Below, piece by piece: positions 1 through 8,404 of a stretch of DNA of 64,000 nucleotides; positions within the stretch are counted from its first letter, which is position 1, and each line of letters starts with the position of its first letter. The stretch is from Planctomycetota bacterium (GTDB taxonomy: Bacteria; Planctomycetota; UBA1135; GCA-002686595): assembly GCA_002686265.1 (NCBI GenBank), contig NZBA01000035.1, forward strand, positions 124,001-188,000. Reading direction: 5' to 3'. Made by a program: the position numbers and the translations under genes. A model generated the notes under the pieces. It searched no databases and had not been told where the DNA came from. It saw only the letters and a list, made by a program, of their open reading frames with translations.

Positions 1-1194
1 CTGCTCGTGGTGGCAGCCGTGGATGACCGAGCCGGCCGAGAGGAACAGGCACGATTTGAAGAAGGCGTGCGTCACCATGTGGAACAGCCCGGCGACGAGG
101 CCGATTCCGCCCGTGCCGATGGCGGCCACCATGAACCCGAGCTGGCTGATCGTGGACCACGCCAGCACCGCCTTGAGGTCGAAAGCCGTCACGCCGATCG
201 TCGCCGCGAAGAGCGCCGTGAAGGCTCCGGTCGCCATCACGACCGCCAGCACGTCGGGCGAGAGGATCGGGAAGGTGCGCCCGAGCAGAAAGACGCCCGC
301 CGCGACCATCGTGGCGGCGTGGATCATGGCCGAGACGGGCGTGGGGCCCGCCATGGCGTCGGGCAGCCAGATGTGGAGCGGGAACTGGGCGCTCTTGCCG
401 ACCGTGCCGCCGAAGATGAACAGGCCGGCGACCGTCATCCACGCAGGCCACTCACCGCCGTGGCGGGCGACGTCCTCGTTCGTGAGCCTCCACAGGTCGA
501 CGAACTCGAAAGTGTGGTAGTGCTGCCAGAACATCATCATCCCGATCAGGAGGCAGCAGTCTCCCACCCGCGTGGTCAAGAAGGCCTTTTTCGAGGCCCA
601 GGTCGCCCAACGCTGGAAGAAGGGTGTGCTCGGATCGTGGGAGAAGTGGCCGATGAGCAGGTAGCTCATCAGGCCCATGATCTCCCAGAACACGAACAGC
701 ACGAGCAGGCTGTCGGCCAGCACCAGGCCCAGCATCGCTACCGAGAACAGGCTGATGTTGGCGAAGAACAGGTGGTAGCGGCGATCGCCCTTCATGTACC
801 CGACCGAGAACAGGTGCACGAAGAAGCTCACGACGCCGACGGCCGCCAACATGGCCGCGCCCAGGCCGTCGTAGAGGATCCCCACCTCCAGGTTCAACGG
901 CGAAACCGCCGCCTTGCCCGACTGGTAGAGCCAAGCCCAGCTGATCCCAGCCTCCGAGGAGACGTGGAAGAAACCCCCGCCGCCGTGCTCGCCGCCGCTG
1001 GCGTGCAAGGCCTTGGCCAGCATCAGGACGGCGATCACCATCGTGACGCCCATGCCGCCTGTCAGAAGCCAGTCGCCCTTGCGCGGGAGGAAGCGGCCAA
1101 AGAAGACCTGGACGACATACCCGATGAGCGGGATCAGCGGCACCGCGAGCAGCAGCTTGAAGTCCGTCTCGGGGTTGAAGTGAAGGAAGTCCAT
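1..1194 (-). CDS. nuoL: NADH-quinone oxidoreductase subunit L, partial (C-terminal part beyond the left edge)
   Basis: Proton-pumping antiporter-like membrane subunit of respiratory complex I. The first 398 residues are present, starting MDFLHFNPETDF at 1194; the rest lies outside the window. Family motifs seen are FVFWEIMGLMSYLLIG near the middle, HAATMVAAGVFL at about residue 292, the STISQLGFM helix at about 347 and VTHAFFKSCLFL at about 375. Many hydrophobic helices are evident. It is the last visible gene of the nuo operon; nuoM and nuoN are expected further left. The frame is open to base 1 with no internal stop. Identification is firm; only its full length is unknown. Confidence 0.95.
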   Translation of the reverse strand, partial: MDFLHFNPETDFKLLLAVPLIPLIGYVVQVFFGRFLPRKGDWLLTGGMGVTMVIAVLMLAKALHASGGEHGGGGFFHVSSEAGISWAWLYQSGKAAVSPLNLEVGILYDGLGAAMLAAVGVVSFFVHLFSVGYMKGDRRYHLFFANISLFSVAMLGLVLADSLLVLFVFWEIMGLMSYLLIGHFSHDPSTPFFQRWATWASKKAFLTTRVGDCCLLIGMMMFWQHYHTFEFVDLWRLTNEDVARHGGEWPAWMTVAGLFIFGGTVGKSAQFPLHIWLPDAMAGPTPVSAMIHAATMVAAGVFLLGRTFPILSPDVLAVVMATGAFTALFAATIGVTAFDLKAVLAWSTISQLGFMVAAIGTGGIGLVAGLFHMVTHAFFKSCLFLSAGSVIHGCHHEQ

Positions 1195-1208
1195 CTGGAG
1201 AGCTCTCC

Positions 1209-1511
1209 CTACTCGCGCATCAGATCGACGTCGCTCGGCTTGATCGAGTCGAAGAGGTGGAACACGTTCAACACGATGGCGAGCGCGACGGCGGCCTCGG
1301 CCGCGGCGAGGATGATCGTGAAGATCGCGAACATCCGTCCGTCGAGGCCGTCCCCGCCAAAGCGATTGAAGGCCACGAAGTTGATGTTCGCCGCGTTGAG
1401 GATCATCTCGATACCCATCAACACGTAGAGGATGTTGCGGCGGGCGATGATGCAGACCACTCCCAGCGCAAACAGGGCGGCGGAAACGGCGACGTAGGCT
1501 CCGACTCCCAT
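1209..1511 (-). CDS. nuoK: NADH-quinone oxidoreductase subunit K
   Basis: Small membrane subunit of complex I, 100 residues, the usual family size, with three hydrophobic helices. Conserved membrane acidic residues are present: Glu35 in GIEMILNAANINFVAF and Glu72 in AAAEAAVALAIVL, matching the two glutamates essential in E. coli NuoK. The ATG at 1511 overlaps the nuoJ stop by one base (TGATG), which fixes the start and implies translational coupling. A longer in-frame reading extends to 1751, but that part is antisense-type Arg-rich sequence and overlaps nuoJ, so it was not used. Confidence 0.95.
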   Translation of the reverse strand: MGVGAYVAVSAALFALGVVCIIARRNILYVLMGIEMILNAANINFVAFNRFGGDGLDGRMFAIFTIILAAAEAAVALAIVLNVFHLFDSIKPSDVDLMRE

Positions 1512-2128
1512 CAGATGCCCCCTTCCGGCTCGGCGGGTTCCTCGAAGTCGGCGACCTTGCGCCGCGCGATGTAGACCGCGGCGACGAGCGCCACGGTCAG
1601 GACGACGGCGGCGAGCTCGAAGGCCACGACGTACTGATCGGCGGCGAGGAAGCCCACGCCGATCTCCCGCGCGTGCGACAGCTTCGGAGCGGGCGGCGGC
1701 GTGGCCGCTTGCGACCAGTGGACCGTGGCCGCCACCTTGGCGCCCACCCACGCGAAGGCGCCACCCCCCGCTGCCAGTCCCAAGCCCACGCGCGAGAGCT
1801 TGCGCTCGGTCGGATCGGGGGGGCTCAGCATCACGCCGAACAAGATCAGCGCCAGGATGCCGCCCACGTAGATCAGGATCTGCGCCATGGCCAGGAAGTC
1901 GGCTCCTAGCAGCAGAAACAGGCCCGCGACGCCGCCGAAGGTGGCCAGCAGGGCGAAGGCGCTGCGCACGACCGAGCGCTCCCAGATACAGACCAGGGCC
2001 CCGCCCAGGGTCAGGGCCGCGAAGCCGGCGAAGAGCAGCCCGCCGACGCCTCCCGAACTCAGCCCCCAGCCCGCGCCGGCGAGCGCGGCCAGACCGAGGA
2101 GCGCGTAGAACCCCCGCTCAATCCCCAT
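1511..2128 (-). CDS. nuoJ: NADH-quinone oxidoreductase subunit J
   Basis: Membrane subunit of complex I, 205 residues. Five hydrophobic segments are readable, including the conserved LGADFLAMAQILIYVGGILAL region that forms TM3 of the proton path. The start was chosen at the second of two closely spaced in-frame ATGs (2134 and 2128): AAGGGA sits six bases before 2128 but directly abuts 2134. The N terminus overlaps the end of nuoI, and the stop overlaps the nuoK start by one base. The hydrophilic C-terminal tail (EEPAEPEGGI) is short and unremarkable. Confidence 0.93.
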   Translation of the reverse strand: MGIERGFYALLGLAALAGAGWGLSSGGVGGLLFAGFAALTLGGALVCIWERSVVRSAFALLATFGGVAGLFLLLGADFLAMAQILIYVGGILALILFGVMLSPPDPTERKLSRVGLGLAAGGGAFAWVGAKVAATVHWSQAATPPPAPKLSHAREIGVGFLAADQYVVAFELAAVVLTVALVAAVYIARRKVADFEEPAEPEGGI

Positions 2129-2663
2129 CGCCATTCCCTTCGCTCTCGTCCTTTGCCTGCTTGGCGGCCAACTTGGCGGCTTCCTTGAGGGCCTTCTTCT
2201 CCTTCGCCTCCCGCATCCGCACCTTCGCGTCGGGCGCCATGCCCTTGAAGGAGAGCAGGTCGTGAACGAATTCGCTGCGATCGAAGCTGACGTAGGCGAA
2301 CTCCGTCCCCATGTGAATACAGTCCTTGGGGCAGGGGTAGACGCACAGCTCGCAGAACATGCACTTCTGGTAGTCGAGGGTGAACGAGACCCACTCCAGC
2401 TCCTTGCCGTGACGGATGGCATCCATCTCGATGCAGTCGATCGGGCAGGCCCGCGCGCAGGCGAGGCAGTTGATGCACTTCTCCTGCTCGAGGTAGTGGA
2501 TCCCCCGGTAGCGATCGGGGATCGGCAGGCGCTCGTCGGGGTATTGGACCGTGATCGGCTTCTGCAGCAGGTAGCGCCCCGTGATCCGCATGCCCACGAG
2601 GGTCGTCCGCACGCCATCCCAGACGTTGGTCAGGTACTCCCGAACTGCACTGCTTGCTAGCAT
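2118..2663 (-). CDS. nuoI: NADH-quinone oxidoreductase subunit I, 2x[4Fe-4S] ferredoxin
   Basis: Peripheral-arm subunit passing electrons through clusters N6a and N6b. It has 181 residues with two classic 8Fe-type motifs: Cys63-Cys66-Cys69-Cys73 (CINCLACARACP) and Cys101-Cys104-Cys107-Cys111 (CMFCELCVYPCP). The N-terminal amphipathic part and the YRGIHYLEQEKC lead-in are typical of NuoI. The C terminus carries an extra highly charged Lys/Ala/Glu-rich tail of about 35 residues, probably a lineage extension. The start MLASSAVREY at 2663 was picked because the frame upstream is a shadow of nuoH. It lies between nuoH and nuoJ. Confidence 0.95.
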   Translation of the reverse strand: MLASSAVREYLTNVWDGVRTTLVGMRITGRYLLQKPITVQYPDERLPIPDRYRGIHYLEQEKCINCLACARACPIDCIEMDAIRHGKELEWVSFTLDYQKCMFCELCVYPCPKDCIHMGTEFAYVSFDRSEFVHDLLSFKGMAPDAKVRMREAKEKKALKEAAKLAAKQAKDESEGNGDGD

Positions 2664-2680
2664 GGTCTCCACGACTGCGT

Positions 2681-3820
2681 TCAGCTGAGAATCAGCTCCC
2701 AGAAGCCCGTGGCGAGCACGACCACCAGAGCCAGCGGCGTCAGGTACTTGTAACCCATCGTCATGACCTGATCGATGCGCACGCGCGGCAGGGTCCAGCG
2801 CACCCACATCATCAGGAACACGCCGAACAGCGCCTTTGCGGCGAGGACGGTTCCCGCCGTCACGTGGTAGAGCAGCGGCAACTCGAAGATCCCGGCCGCC
2901 TCGGTCACGACTCCGTCGGCGCCACTCTCGGCGACGAAGGCCCACTCGGCCAAGCTCGTGAATGGGCTCTCGAAACCGCCGAAGAAGAAGACCGCGCCCA
3001 CGATCGACATCAGGAACATCGCCGCGTACTCCTCCATGAAGAAGAACGACCAGCGGATGCCCGAGTACTCGGTCATGAACCCGGCGACGAGCTCCGATTC
3101 GGCCTCGGGCAAGTCGAAGGGGGCACGCTTGGTCTCGGCGAGGGCGGCGACGAAGAACAGCACCGCGGCGGGGATCAGGAAGGGGTTCTGGAAGACGAAC
3201 CACTTCATTCCGAACCAGCCGCTCTGAGCCTCGCTTGCTTCGAGCAGGTTGAAAGTCCCCGCGACCATCAACGGCGCGAGCAGCGAGATGCCGAGCGGGA
3301 TCTCGTAGGCGACGACCTGGGCAGCCTCGCGCATGGCGCCGTAGAGCGACCACTTCGAATTCGACGCCCAGCCGGACATGATCACGCCGATGGTCGTCAG
3401 GGCGGACATCCCCAGGATGAAGAACACGCCCAGGTTGATGTCGGCGAAGTAGAAGCCCGGCGCCAGCGGCATGGCCGCCATGGCACCGAAGATGCTCCCC
3501 AGCACGAGCGCCGGCGCGAGCACGAACAGCACCCGGTCCGCGCCCAGGGGGATCATGTCCTCCTTCATCAACAGCTTCACGCCGTCCGCCAAGGACTGCG
3601 CCCAGCCGTGCCAGCCACCGACGTACATCGGGCCGTAGCGACACTGGATATGGCCGGAGACCTTGCGCTCGAGCCAGACCGAGAACATGGCGAGGACCGA
3701 GACCAGGCCGACCAACACCGAGACACCGATCACGGCGGTCACCAGGATCGTGGCCCACTCGGGCACGGCCTCGGGGGCCACCCCGCTCAGGAGCTCATGG
3801 ACGAGATTGCCGTGCTGCAT
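2681..3820 (-). CDS. nuoH: NADH-quinone oxidoreductase subunit H
   Basis: Membrane subunit that connects the peripheral and membrane arms and forms part of the quinone site, 379 residues. Conserved features include ERKVSGHIQCRYGPMYVG near the N terminus, FDLPEAESELVAGFMTEYSG in the quinone-loop region, and the C-terminal WVRWTLPRVRIDQVM. About eight hydrophobic helices are visible. The start MQHGNLVHELL at 3820 lies 5 nt after the nuoD stop. Finding nuoH directly after nuoD means that nuoE, nuoF and nuoG, which usually sit here, are absent. Confidence 0.95.
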   Translation of the reverse strand: MQHGNLVHELLSGVAPEAVPEWATILVTAVIGVSVLVGLVSVLAMFSVWLERKVSGHIQCRYGPMYVGGWHGWAQSLADGVKLLMKEDMIPLGADRVLFVLAPALVLGSIFGAMAAMPLAPGFYFADINLGVFFILGMSALTTIGVIMSGWASNSKWSLYGAMREAAQVVAYEIPLGISLLAPLMVAGTFNLLEASEAQSGWFGMKWFVFQNPFLIPAAVLFFVAALAETKRAPFDLPEAESELVAGFMTEYSGIRWSFFFMEEYAAMFLMSIVGAVFFFGGFESPFTSLAEWAFVAESGADGVVTEAAGIFELPLLYHVTAGTVLAAKALFGVFLMMWVRWTLPRVRIDQVMTMGYKYLTPLALVVVLATGFWELILS

Positions 3821-3824
3821 GCCC

Positions 3825-5051
3825 TCAGCGGTCCGTTTCTCCAATGACGACGTCGGTGGAGCCGACGATCGCGACGGCGTCCGCGAGCAGAGTGCCCGGC
3901 ATGATCGCCTCCAGGACGGCCAGGTTGCAGAAGGACGGACCGCGCACACGCACGCGGCGGGCGACCTTGCCCCCGTCGGAGACGACGAAGTGGCCCAGCT
4001 CGCCGCGCGGGTTCTCGATGCCCACGTAGGCCTCGCCGGCGGGGACCTTCAGCACCTTCGGCAAGGGGGCGATCACCGGTCCGGGCTCGATGCTCCCCAG
4101 ACACCAGCGGATGATCTTGACCGACTCGATCATCTCCATCACACGCACGTAGAAGCGGTCCCAGCAATCGCCCAGGGCTCCCTTGGCGCCCGATCCCAGG
4201 ATCACGTCGAAGGCGCCCGCGTCCGCGAGCTCTCCGTAGAGCATGTAAGGCGTGTCCCGGCGCAGGTCGAAGTCAATCCCCGAGCCGCGGATCATCGGGC
4301 CGGTAAGGCCGAAGTCGAGGGCCATCTCCGCCGGGATGACCCCAATGTCCGCCGTGCGCTTGACGAAGATGTGGTTCATCATCAAGAGGTCGACGTACTC
4401 CTTGTGCTTCTCCTCGAAGACGTCGCAGAAGTGCTCGACCTCCCCGAGCCAGCCGGGCGGCGTGTCGTTGAAGACGCCGCCGATGCGCAGGTAGCTGTAG
4501 GTCAGCCGCGCGCCGCAGATTTTCTCGAACAGCGCCATCATCCACTCGCGCTCGCGGAACGCGTAGAGGAAGGGCGTGATGGCGCCCAAGTCGAGTCCGT
4601 AGGTGCCAAACGCGATCAGGTGCGAGCCGATCCGGTTCAGCTCGGCGCAGATGGTGCGGAGCATCTGCGCCCTGCGCGGGATCTCCTCGCCCAGCATCGC
4701 CTCGACGGCCATGCTGTAACCGAGGTTGTTGTTCATCGCCGCCAGGTAGTCGTAGCGGTCGGTGTAGGGCAGGTACTGCAGCCACTCGACGTTCTCGCCG
4801 ATCTTCTCGGCGCAGCGGTGCAGGTACCCCAAGTGCGGCTGGGCGCCGGTGATGAGCTCACCGTCGGTGCGGATCAGGATCCGCATCACCCCGTGGGTCG
4901 CGGGGTGCTGCGGCCCCATGTTCACTTCGAGGTCCGCGGTGCGCACGTCCATCATGAACTCGCGCTCTCCGCTCGGCAGCGTCCGTGCCTTCTCCGAGAG
5001 CACGACCCCAGCGGCCTGCGGCTCGGTGGTCTTCCCCTGGGATTCGATCAT
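3825..5051 (-). CDS. nuoD: NADH-quinone oxidoreductase subunit D
   Basis: The 49-kDa-type peripheral subunit, homologous to [NiFe]-hydrogenase large subunits, which forms the quinone pocket with NuoB and NuoH. It is about 408 residues and separate from nuoC (in E. coli the two are fused). Visible motifs are NMGPQHPATHGVMR, LGYLHRCAEKIGEN, YLPYTDRYDYLA and, at the C terminus, ENPRGELGHFVVSDGG. Two adjacent ATGs (5054 and 5051) are possible; neither has a clear ribosome site and the inner one is reported. It follows nuoC after 12 nt. Confidence 0.95.
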   Translation of the reverse strand: MIESQGKTTEPQAAGVVLSEKARTLPSGEREFMMDVRTADLEVNMGPQHPATHGVMRILIRTDGELITGAQPHLGYLHRCAEKIGENVEWLQYLPYTDRYDYLAAMNNNLGYSMAVEAMLGEEIPRRAQMLRTICAELNRIGSHLIAFGTYGLDLGAITPFLYAFREREWMMALFEKICGARLTYSYLRIGGVFNDTPPGWLGEVEHFCDVFEEKHKEYVDLLMMNHIFVKRTADIGVIPAEMALDFGLTGPMIRGSGIDFDLRRDTPYMLYGELADAGAFDVILGSGAKGALGDCWDRFYVRVMEMIESVKIIRWCLGSIEPGPVIAPLPKVLKVPAGEAYVGIENPRGELGHFVVSDGGKVARRVRVRGPSFCNLAVLEAIMPGTLLADAVAIVGSTDVVIGETDR

Positions 5052-5063
5052 CATCTCGACGGG

Positions 5064-5582
5064 CTACTCACAGGAAATGCCGTGGTACTCCGTGGGGAAC
5101 TCGTAGTCCTTGCGCAGGGGGTGGCCGGCCCAGTCGTCGGGCAGCAGGATGTTGCGCGGGTCGGGGTGGCCGACGAAGGTGATCCCGAACATCTCGGCGC
5201 ACTCGCGCTCGTGCCACTGCGCCGCGCGGTAGACGGCCGTCGCCGTCGGCACGCGCGCTCCTTCCTTCGCCACGAACACCTTGATCGCGAGCCGATGGCG
5301 GTGCGTCGTCGACAGGAGCTGATATCCGATCCAGAACCGCTCGTCCTGTGCATCGGGATCGGTCGCCGTCAGATCCACGAGCAGGTCGAAGGCCAGCTCC
5401 GCGTCGTCGCGGCAAGCCGCGAGGAACGCGGCGATCTCACCCGGCTCGACCTGCACGAAGGCATCTCCGGCGCGGCCCCCGTCCTTCTTGTCCTCGGGAT
5501 CGGCCTCGCGCGGCCGGTCGGCCCCCGAGAGGCCCGGCGCGGAGATGGCCCCCAGTCGCCCGTGGATGCCCTCGAAGTCCAT
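5064..5582 (-). CDS. nuoC: NADH-quinone oxidoreductase subunit C (30-kDa subunit)
   Basis: Peripheral-arm structural subunit, 172 residues. The family signature is clear near the C terminus: HERECAEMFGITFVGHPDPR followed by ILLPDDWAGHPLRKDYEFP. The N terminus contains a charged, probably flexible stretch (DPEDKKDGGRAGD) before the core alpha/beta domain. The ATG at 5582 lies 3 nt after the nuoB stop, consistent with a tightly spaced operon. It is not fused to NuoD, which is the ancestral arrangement. Confidence 0.94.
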   Translation of the reverse strand: MDFEGIHGRLGAISAPGLSGADRPREADPEDKKDGGRAGDAFVQVEPGEIAAFLAACRDDAELAFDLLVDLTATDPDAQDERFWIGYQLLSTTHRHRLAIKVFVAKEGARVPTATAVYRAAQWHERECAEMFGITFVGHPDPRNILLPDDWAGHPLRKDYEFPTEYHGISCE

Positions 5583-5585
5583 GAA

Positions 5586-6086
5586 TCAGGCCGTATGCAC
5601 GGGCTTGCGGATGACGGAGGTGTTGCGGATCTTCGCTTGCAGCTTCATCAGCCCCTCCAGCAGGGCTTCGGGGCGAGGCGGGCAGCCCGCGATGTAGACA
5701 TCCACGGGAATGACGCGGTCCACGCCCTTCACGACCGTGTAGCCGTACTTGTAGTAGGGGCCGCCGCCGGTCGCGCAGGCGCCCATCGCGATCACGTACT
5801 TGGGCGAGGGCATCTGGTCGTAGAGGCGCTTGACGCGCTCCGCCATCTTGAAGTTCACCGTGCCAGCCACGATCATCAGGTCGGCCTGGCGTGGGGAGGC
5901 CCGGAAGGCTCCGGCGCCGAAGCGGTCGATGTCGTGGTGGGCCGCGCCGACCGCCATCATCTCGATCGCGCAGCAGGCGAGGCCGAAGGTCATCGGCCAG
6001 ATGCTCGACAGGCGCGCCCAGTTGAGCAGCCAGTCGACCTTGGTCGTGAGGAGGTTCTCCTCGAACTGATGTTCGATCAATCCCAT
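5586..6086 (-). CDS. nuoB: NADH-quinone oxidoreductase subunit B, N2 cluster
   Basis: Carries the terminal [4Fe-4S] cluster N2, which reduces quinone. It has 166 residues, and all four ligands are visible: the adjacent pair Cys38-Cys39 ([10 protein letters not shown]), Cys104 (MGACATGG) and Cys135 (IAGCPPRPE). The conserved [14 protein letters not shown] and YVIAMGACA segments are intact. The start [13 protein letters not shown] at 6086 is 23 nt downstream of the nuoA stop. Nothing unusual apart from the operon context. Confidence 0.96.
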   Translation of the reverse strand: MGLIEHQFEENLLTTKVDWLLNWARLSSIWPMTFGLACCAIEMMAVGAAHHDIDRFGAGAFRASPRQADLMIVAGTVNFKMAERVKRLYDQMPSPKYVIAMGACATGGGPYYKYGYTVVKGVDRVIPVDVYIAGCPPRPEALLEGLMKLQAKIRNTSVIRKPVHTA

Positions 6087-6109
6087 GGGTCGTTCCGTGC
6101 GCCCGGCCT

Positions 6110-6643
6110 TCAGGCCACGGCTTCCTCTCCCTCATCGGCCGCTTCGTCACCGCCGCCCTGCTCGCCCTCCGCGGCGGCCCGGACCTCCTCGAGGCTCGGC
6201 AGCTTGCGGTTGCGGTCGGCCCGGCCTGCGTAGTCACCGCCCTCGTAGGCGAGGACCCAGTCGAGGTCGCCCTTGGCCCACACGTAGGCGAGTCCGAGGA
6301 AGAGCACGATGATGAACAGCACGCCCTCGACCAGAGCGAAGGCGCCGATCCCAGCTCCTTCGGCCGCGCCCGTGCCGGCGAAGGACTCCTTCAACACGAT
6401 GGCCCAGGGGAAGAGGAAGGCGATCTCGACGGCGAAGATCACGTACACCAGGGCGACGGTGTAGTAGCGGATGTCGAACTTCACCCAGGCCTCGCCCAGG
6501 GTCTCCTCGCCGCACTCGTAGACCTCGCGTCCCTGCTCGGTCTTGCGCTTGGGTCGGATGACCGAGCCGATGATCATGTTCGCGAAGACGAACACGAACC
6601 CCACGGCCGCGAAGATCAGGACGTTGAAGTAGTCGAAGTACAT
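6110..6643 (-). CDS. nuoA: NADH-quinone oxidoreductase subunit A
   Basis: First gene of the nuo operon; membrane subunit with three helices, 177 residues. Core motifs are [20 protein letters not shown] and [14 protein letters not shown], holding the conserved acidic residues. The C terminus has an acidic extension of about 40 residues (rich in Glu, Ala and Gly), longer than usual for the family. The start [11 protein letters not shown] at 6643 begins right at the first helix; an open frame continues to 6916, but that part has Arg/Pro-rich non-coding composition. No Shine-Dalgarno precedes the ATG. A candidate promoter lies about 300 nt upstream. Confidence 0.93.
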   Translation of the reverse strand: MYFDYFNVLIFAAVGFVFVFANMIIGSVIRPKRKTEQGREVYECGEETLGEAWVKFDIRYYTVALVYVIFAVEIAFLFPWAIVLKESFAGTGAAEGAGIGAFALVEGVLFIIVLFLGLAYVWAKGDLDWVLAYEGGDYAGRADRNRKLPSLEEVRAAAEGEQGGGDEAADEGEEAVA

Positions 6644-7068
6644 GAGGGAGGGCGGCCCGCGGGCCCGCGGCGACCCGCACCCAGGCTCGGCGCTCCGACC
6701 GTGAGCGCGCTGCGGCCGGAACCCGGAAGCTGGAGCGTTGGCGGCCTGAGAGGTCGTCGGCCTTGGAGGTTGTCTGCGGGGTGTGCGGGAGGGAGGTCGT
6801 ACCGGAGAGAATGAGGTCTCGGCGGGCGGTGGCGGCCGCTCCACCGACCCGGCACGCCTCCGCCTGTCGGGGCCGAGGATGGGGTGCGTCGGGCGCTCAT
6901 CCTGCCCTCTCCGCACGCCTGCCCGGGTGGATTTTGGCAGAGAGTCTAGGTGCGCCGCGGAACCACTGCAAGCCGCCGCGATCCTCGTCCGGGAGGGGAA
7001 TCGGCCCTTTCACCGGCACCGCGCGATCGCGGGCGAGTCCATACCCTGTGGCGGACAGTCGCCGACGC
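6644..7068. other. Intergenic region, about 425 bp, divergent between nuoA and a small membrane-protein gene
   Basis: No open frame here shows convincing coding character in either direction. It holds a candidate nuo promoter (see 6943-6971) and would provide a leader of roughly 290 nt for nuoA. A short reading frame starting at 6900 on the minus strand, after an AGAGGG-like sequence, runs into nuoA in another frame. It could be a leader peptide but is equally likely to be chance. Confidence 0.5.
6943..6971 (-). promoter_or_regulatory. Candidate sigma-70-type promoter for the nuo operon
   Basis: Read on the minus strand, TTGCAG (6971-6966) and TAGACT (6948-6943) are separated by exactly 17 bp. 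Transcription would start near 6936, leaving a long nuoA leader of about 290 nt. The match is by eye only. Confidence 0.4.
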
Positions 7069-7602
7069 ATGCGAGGAGCCTACGAACGAGGGGCGGGGCC
7101 GGATGGGGCCCGGTCTACGGCGAGGCCGGACGCGGGCGTGCAATCCGGCAGCGAAGCGGGCGCGCGGCCTAGTGCGGGGGCGGAACCGGATCTAGAATCC
7201 GAGCCCGTCAGCGGAGCGGGCGCCCAGGCGCCGGGCACCCGGCGGTGGGGGCGCCGCATCGCCCAAGCCACCCTCTGTGCGGTCTCGCTCGCCCTGCTGG
7301 AGGCCGCCCTCGAGCGCTCGCCGGCGCGCGGAGCAGAGCCGGCCTTCCTCGGCTTCCTGCGCGTGCTCGTCGACCACCCCCTGCGTTCCTGGCTGGCCCT
7401 GACCCTTCTCTGGGCGGGGCTAGGCAAGGCGGGGTTCCAGCCCGGACCGGACGAGCCGCCGGGGGCGCCGTCGCCATCGCCCGGGCCATCGCCCGCTGGA
7501 CCGGAGGCGCGCCAGCGGACCTCGCCCGGGCCTTCCAATCACACCTATGGCTATGGTACTCTGGGGGTTACGGTTGACTGCGCCGAGCCCGATCGCGGCT
7601 GA
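7069..7602 (+). CDS. Putative small membrane protein, unrecognised
   Basis: Weakly supported gene of 177 residues starting MRGAYERGAG. The first half is Gly/Ala/Pro-rich and poorly convincing. From about 7240 the third codon positions become strongly GC-biased, and two hydrophobic segments appear: AQATLCAVSLALLEAAL and RVLVDHPLRSWLALTLLWAGLG, followed by a Pro/Ser-rich tail. It would end 41 nt before the radical-SAM-like gene in the same direction. I do not recognise the family. The alternative is that the whole stretch is non-coding. Confidence 0.4.
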   Translation: MRGAYERGAGPDGARSTARPDAGVQSGSEAGARPSAGAEPDLESEPVSGAGAQAPGTRRWGRRIAQATLCAVSLALLEAALERSPARGAEPAFLGFLRVLVDHPLRSWLALTLLWAGLGKAGFQPGPDEPPGAPSPSPGPSPAGPEARQRTSPGPSNHTYGYGTLGVTVDCAEPDRG

Positions 7603-7643
7603 GCGGCGCCCCAGAGGACCCTGACCAGCAATTCGAGCGCCCC

Positions 7644-8384
7644 ATGACCGTGCCCGCCCTGAGCCCCTCCGCCCTCCTGAGCGGCCCCGAGACCCTCGAT
7701 CCCTGGGGCGCCTGCGTCCGCATCGACCTCGGCCAACCCGACTCCACCCTAGCCATCAGCCGCGAGAACCGCCTGCCGCGCGCTTCCGTGGTGGTCACCA
7801 TGGCCGCCCGCGAGCTGATGCGGCTCTCCAAGGGGGGTGACAAGCTCAAGAGCATCCTGGTCATCGGAAGCGAAGTGGATCCAACGCAACATCCTGCCTT
7901 CAAAGAGATTACGGAGAATCTGCGCGAGTTGCGCAACAAGTGGTTCCCGCGCGCCAAGCTGTGCTTGATCTCCAATGACCCCGACCTCGAGCGGGTCGAG
8001 GTGCGCCTGGCCATCGGCGCCTACGACCGCCCGATGATCCGCTTCGAAGCGGGGACCGCGCGCACCTTCGCGCGCCTCACCGGCCACAAGAGCACCCGCT
8101 TCCGTCAGCTCGCCGGCCACCTCGAGAGCCTCGACCGGGTCTCCATTCAGGCCTGCTTCGTGCGCGGCACGGTGGACAACTCGACGGACTCGGAGATCGA
8201 GGGCTGGCTACGTCGCCTGCAGGAGGTCGAGCCCAAGGAGGTGCTGATCTCCAGTCCCAACCCCCGCAAGCGCGGCAAGGACCTGCCTTGGGGAATCCCG
8301 ATCGGACGGCTGAAGGGAATAGTGGAGCAGATCGGCGACCGGATCGGGGCCGAGGTCACCGTCGTGGACGCCGAAAACTCCTGA
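7644..8384 (+). CDS. Radical-SAM-superfamily-like protein lacking the cluster cysteines
   Basis: 246 residues. From about residue 65 the sequence follows the C-terminal two thirds of the COG0731-type radical SAM TIM barrel: SILVIGSEVDPTQHPAFKEI (compare GxGEPTLHPdF), WFPRAKLCLISND, a conserved central strand pattern, then CFVRGTVDNSTDSEIEGWL and PKEVLISSPN. The N-terminal part, where CxxxCxxC should bind the [4Fe-4S] cluster, has only one Cys (GACVRID). An in-frame stop at 7575 excludes an upstream cluster domain in this frame. The fold is inferred from motif resemblance; the function is unknown and the protein is probably non-catalytic as a radical SAM enzyme. It is followed after 20 nt by an ABC ATPase. 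Confidence 0.65.
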   Translation: MTVPALSPSALLSGPETLDPWGACVRIDLGQPDSTLAISRENRLPRASVVVTMAARELMRLSKGGDKLKSILVIGSEVDPTQHPAFKEITENLRELRNKWFPRAKLCLISNDPDLERVEVRLAIGAYDRPMIRFEAGTARTFARLTGHKSTRFRQLAGHLESLDRVSIQACFVRGTVDNSTDSEIEGWLRRLQEVEPKEVLISSPNPRKRGKDLPWGIPIGRLKGIVEQIGDRIGAEVTVVDAENS

Positions 8385-8404
8385 GAACGGCGTTCCCGCG
8401 AGGC

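Noticed and set aside
7-1428. Long plus-strand open frame (473 residues) at the left edge
   Set aside because: It is antisense to nuoL and nuoK; it is His/Arg/Glu-rich with no domain, a normal side effect of GC-rich codon use.
3663-6233. Plus-strand open frame of 856 residues
   Set aside because: Antisense of nuoH, nuoD, nuoC and nuoB, whose identities are certain; composition is shadow-like.
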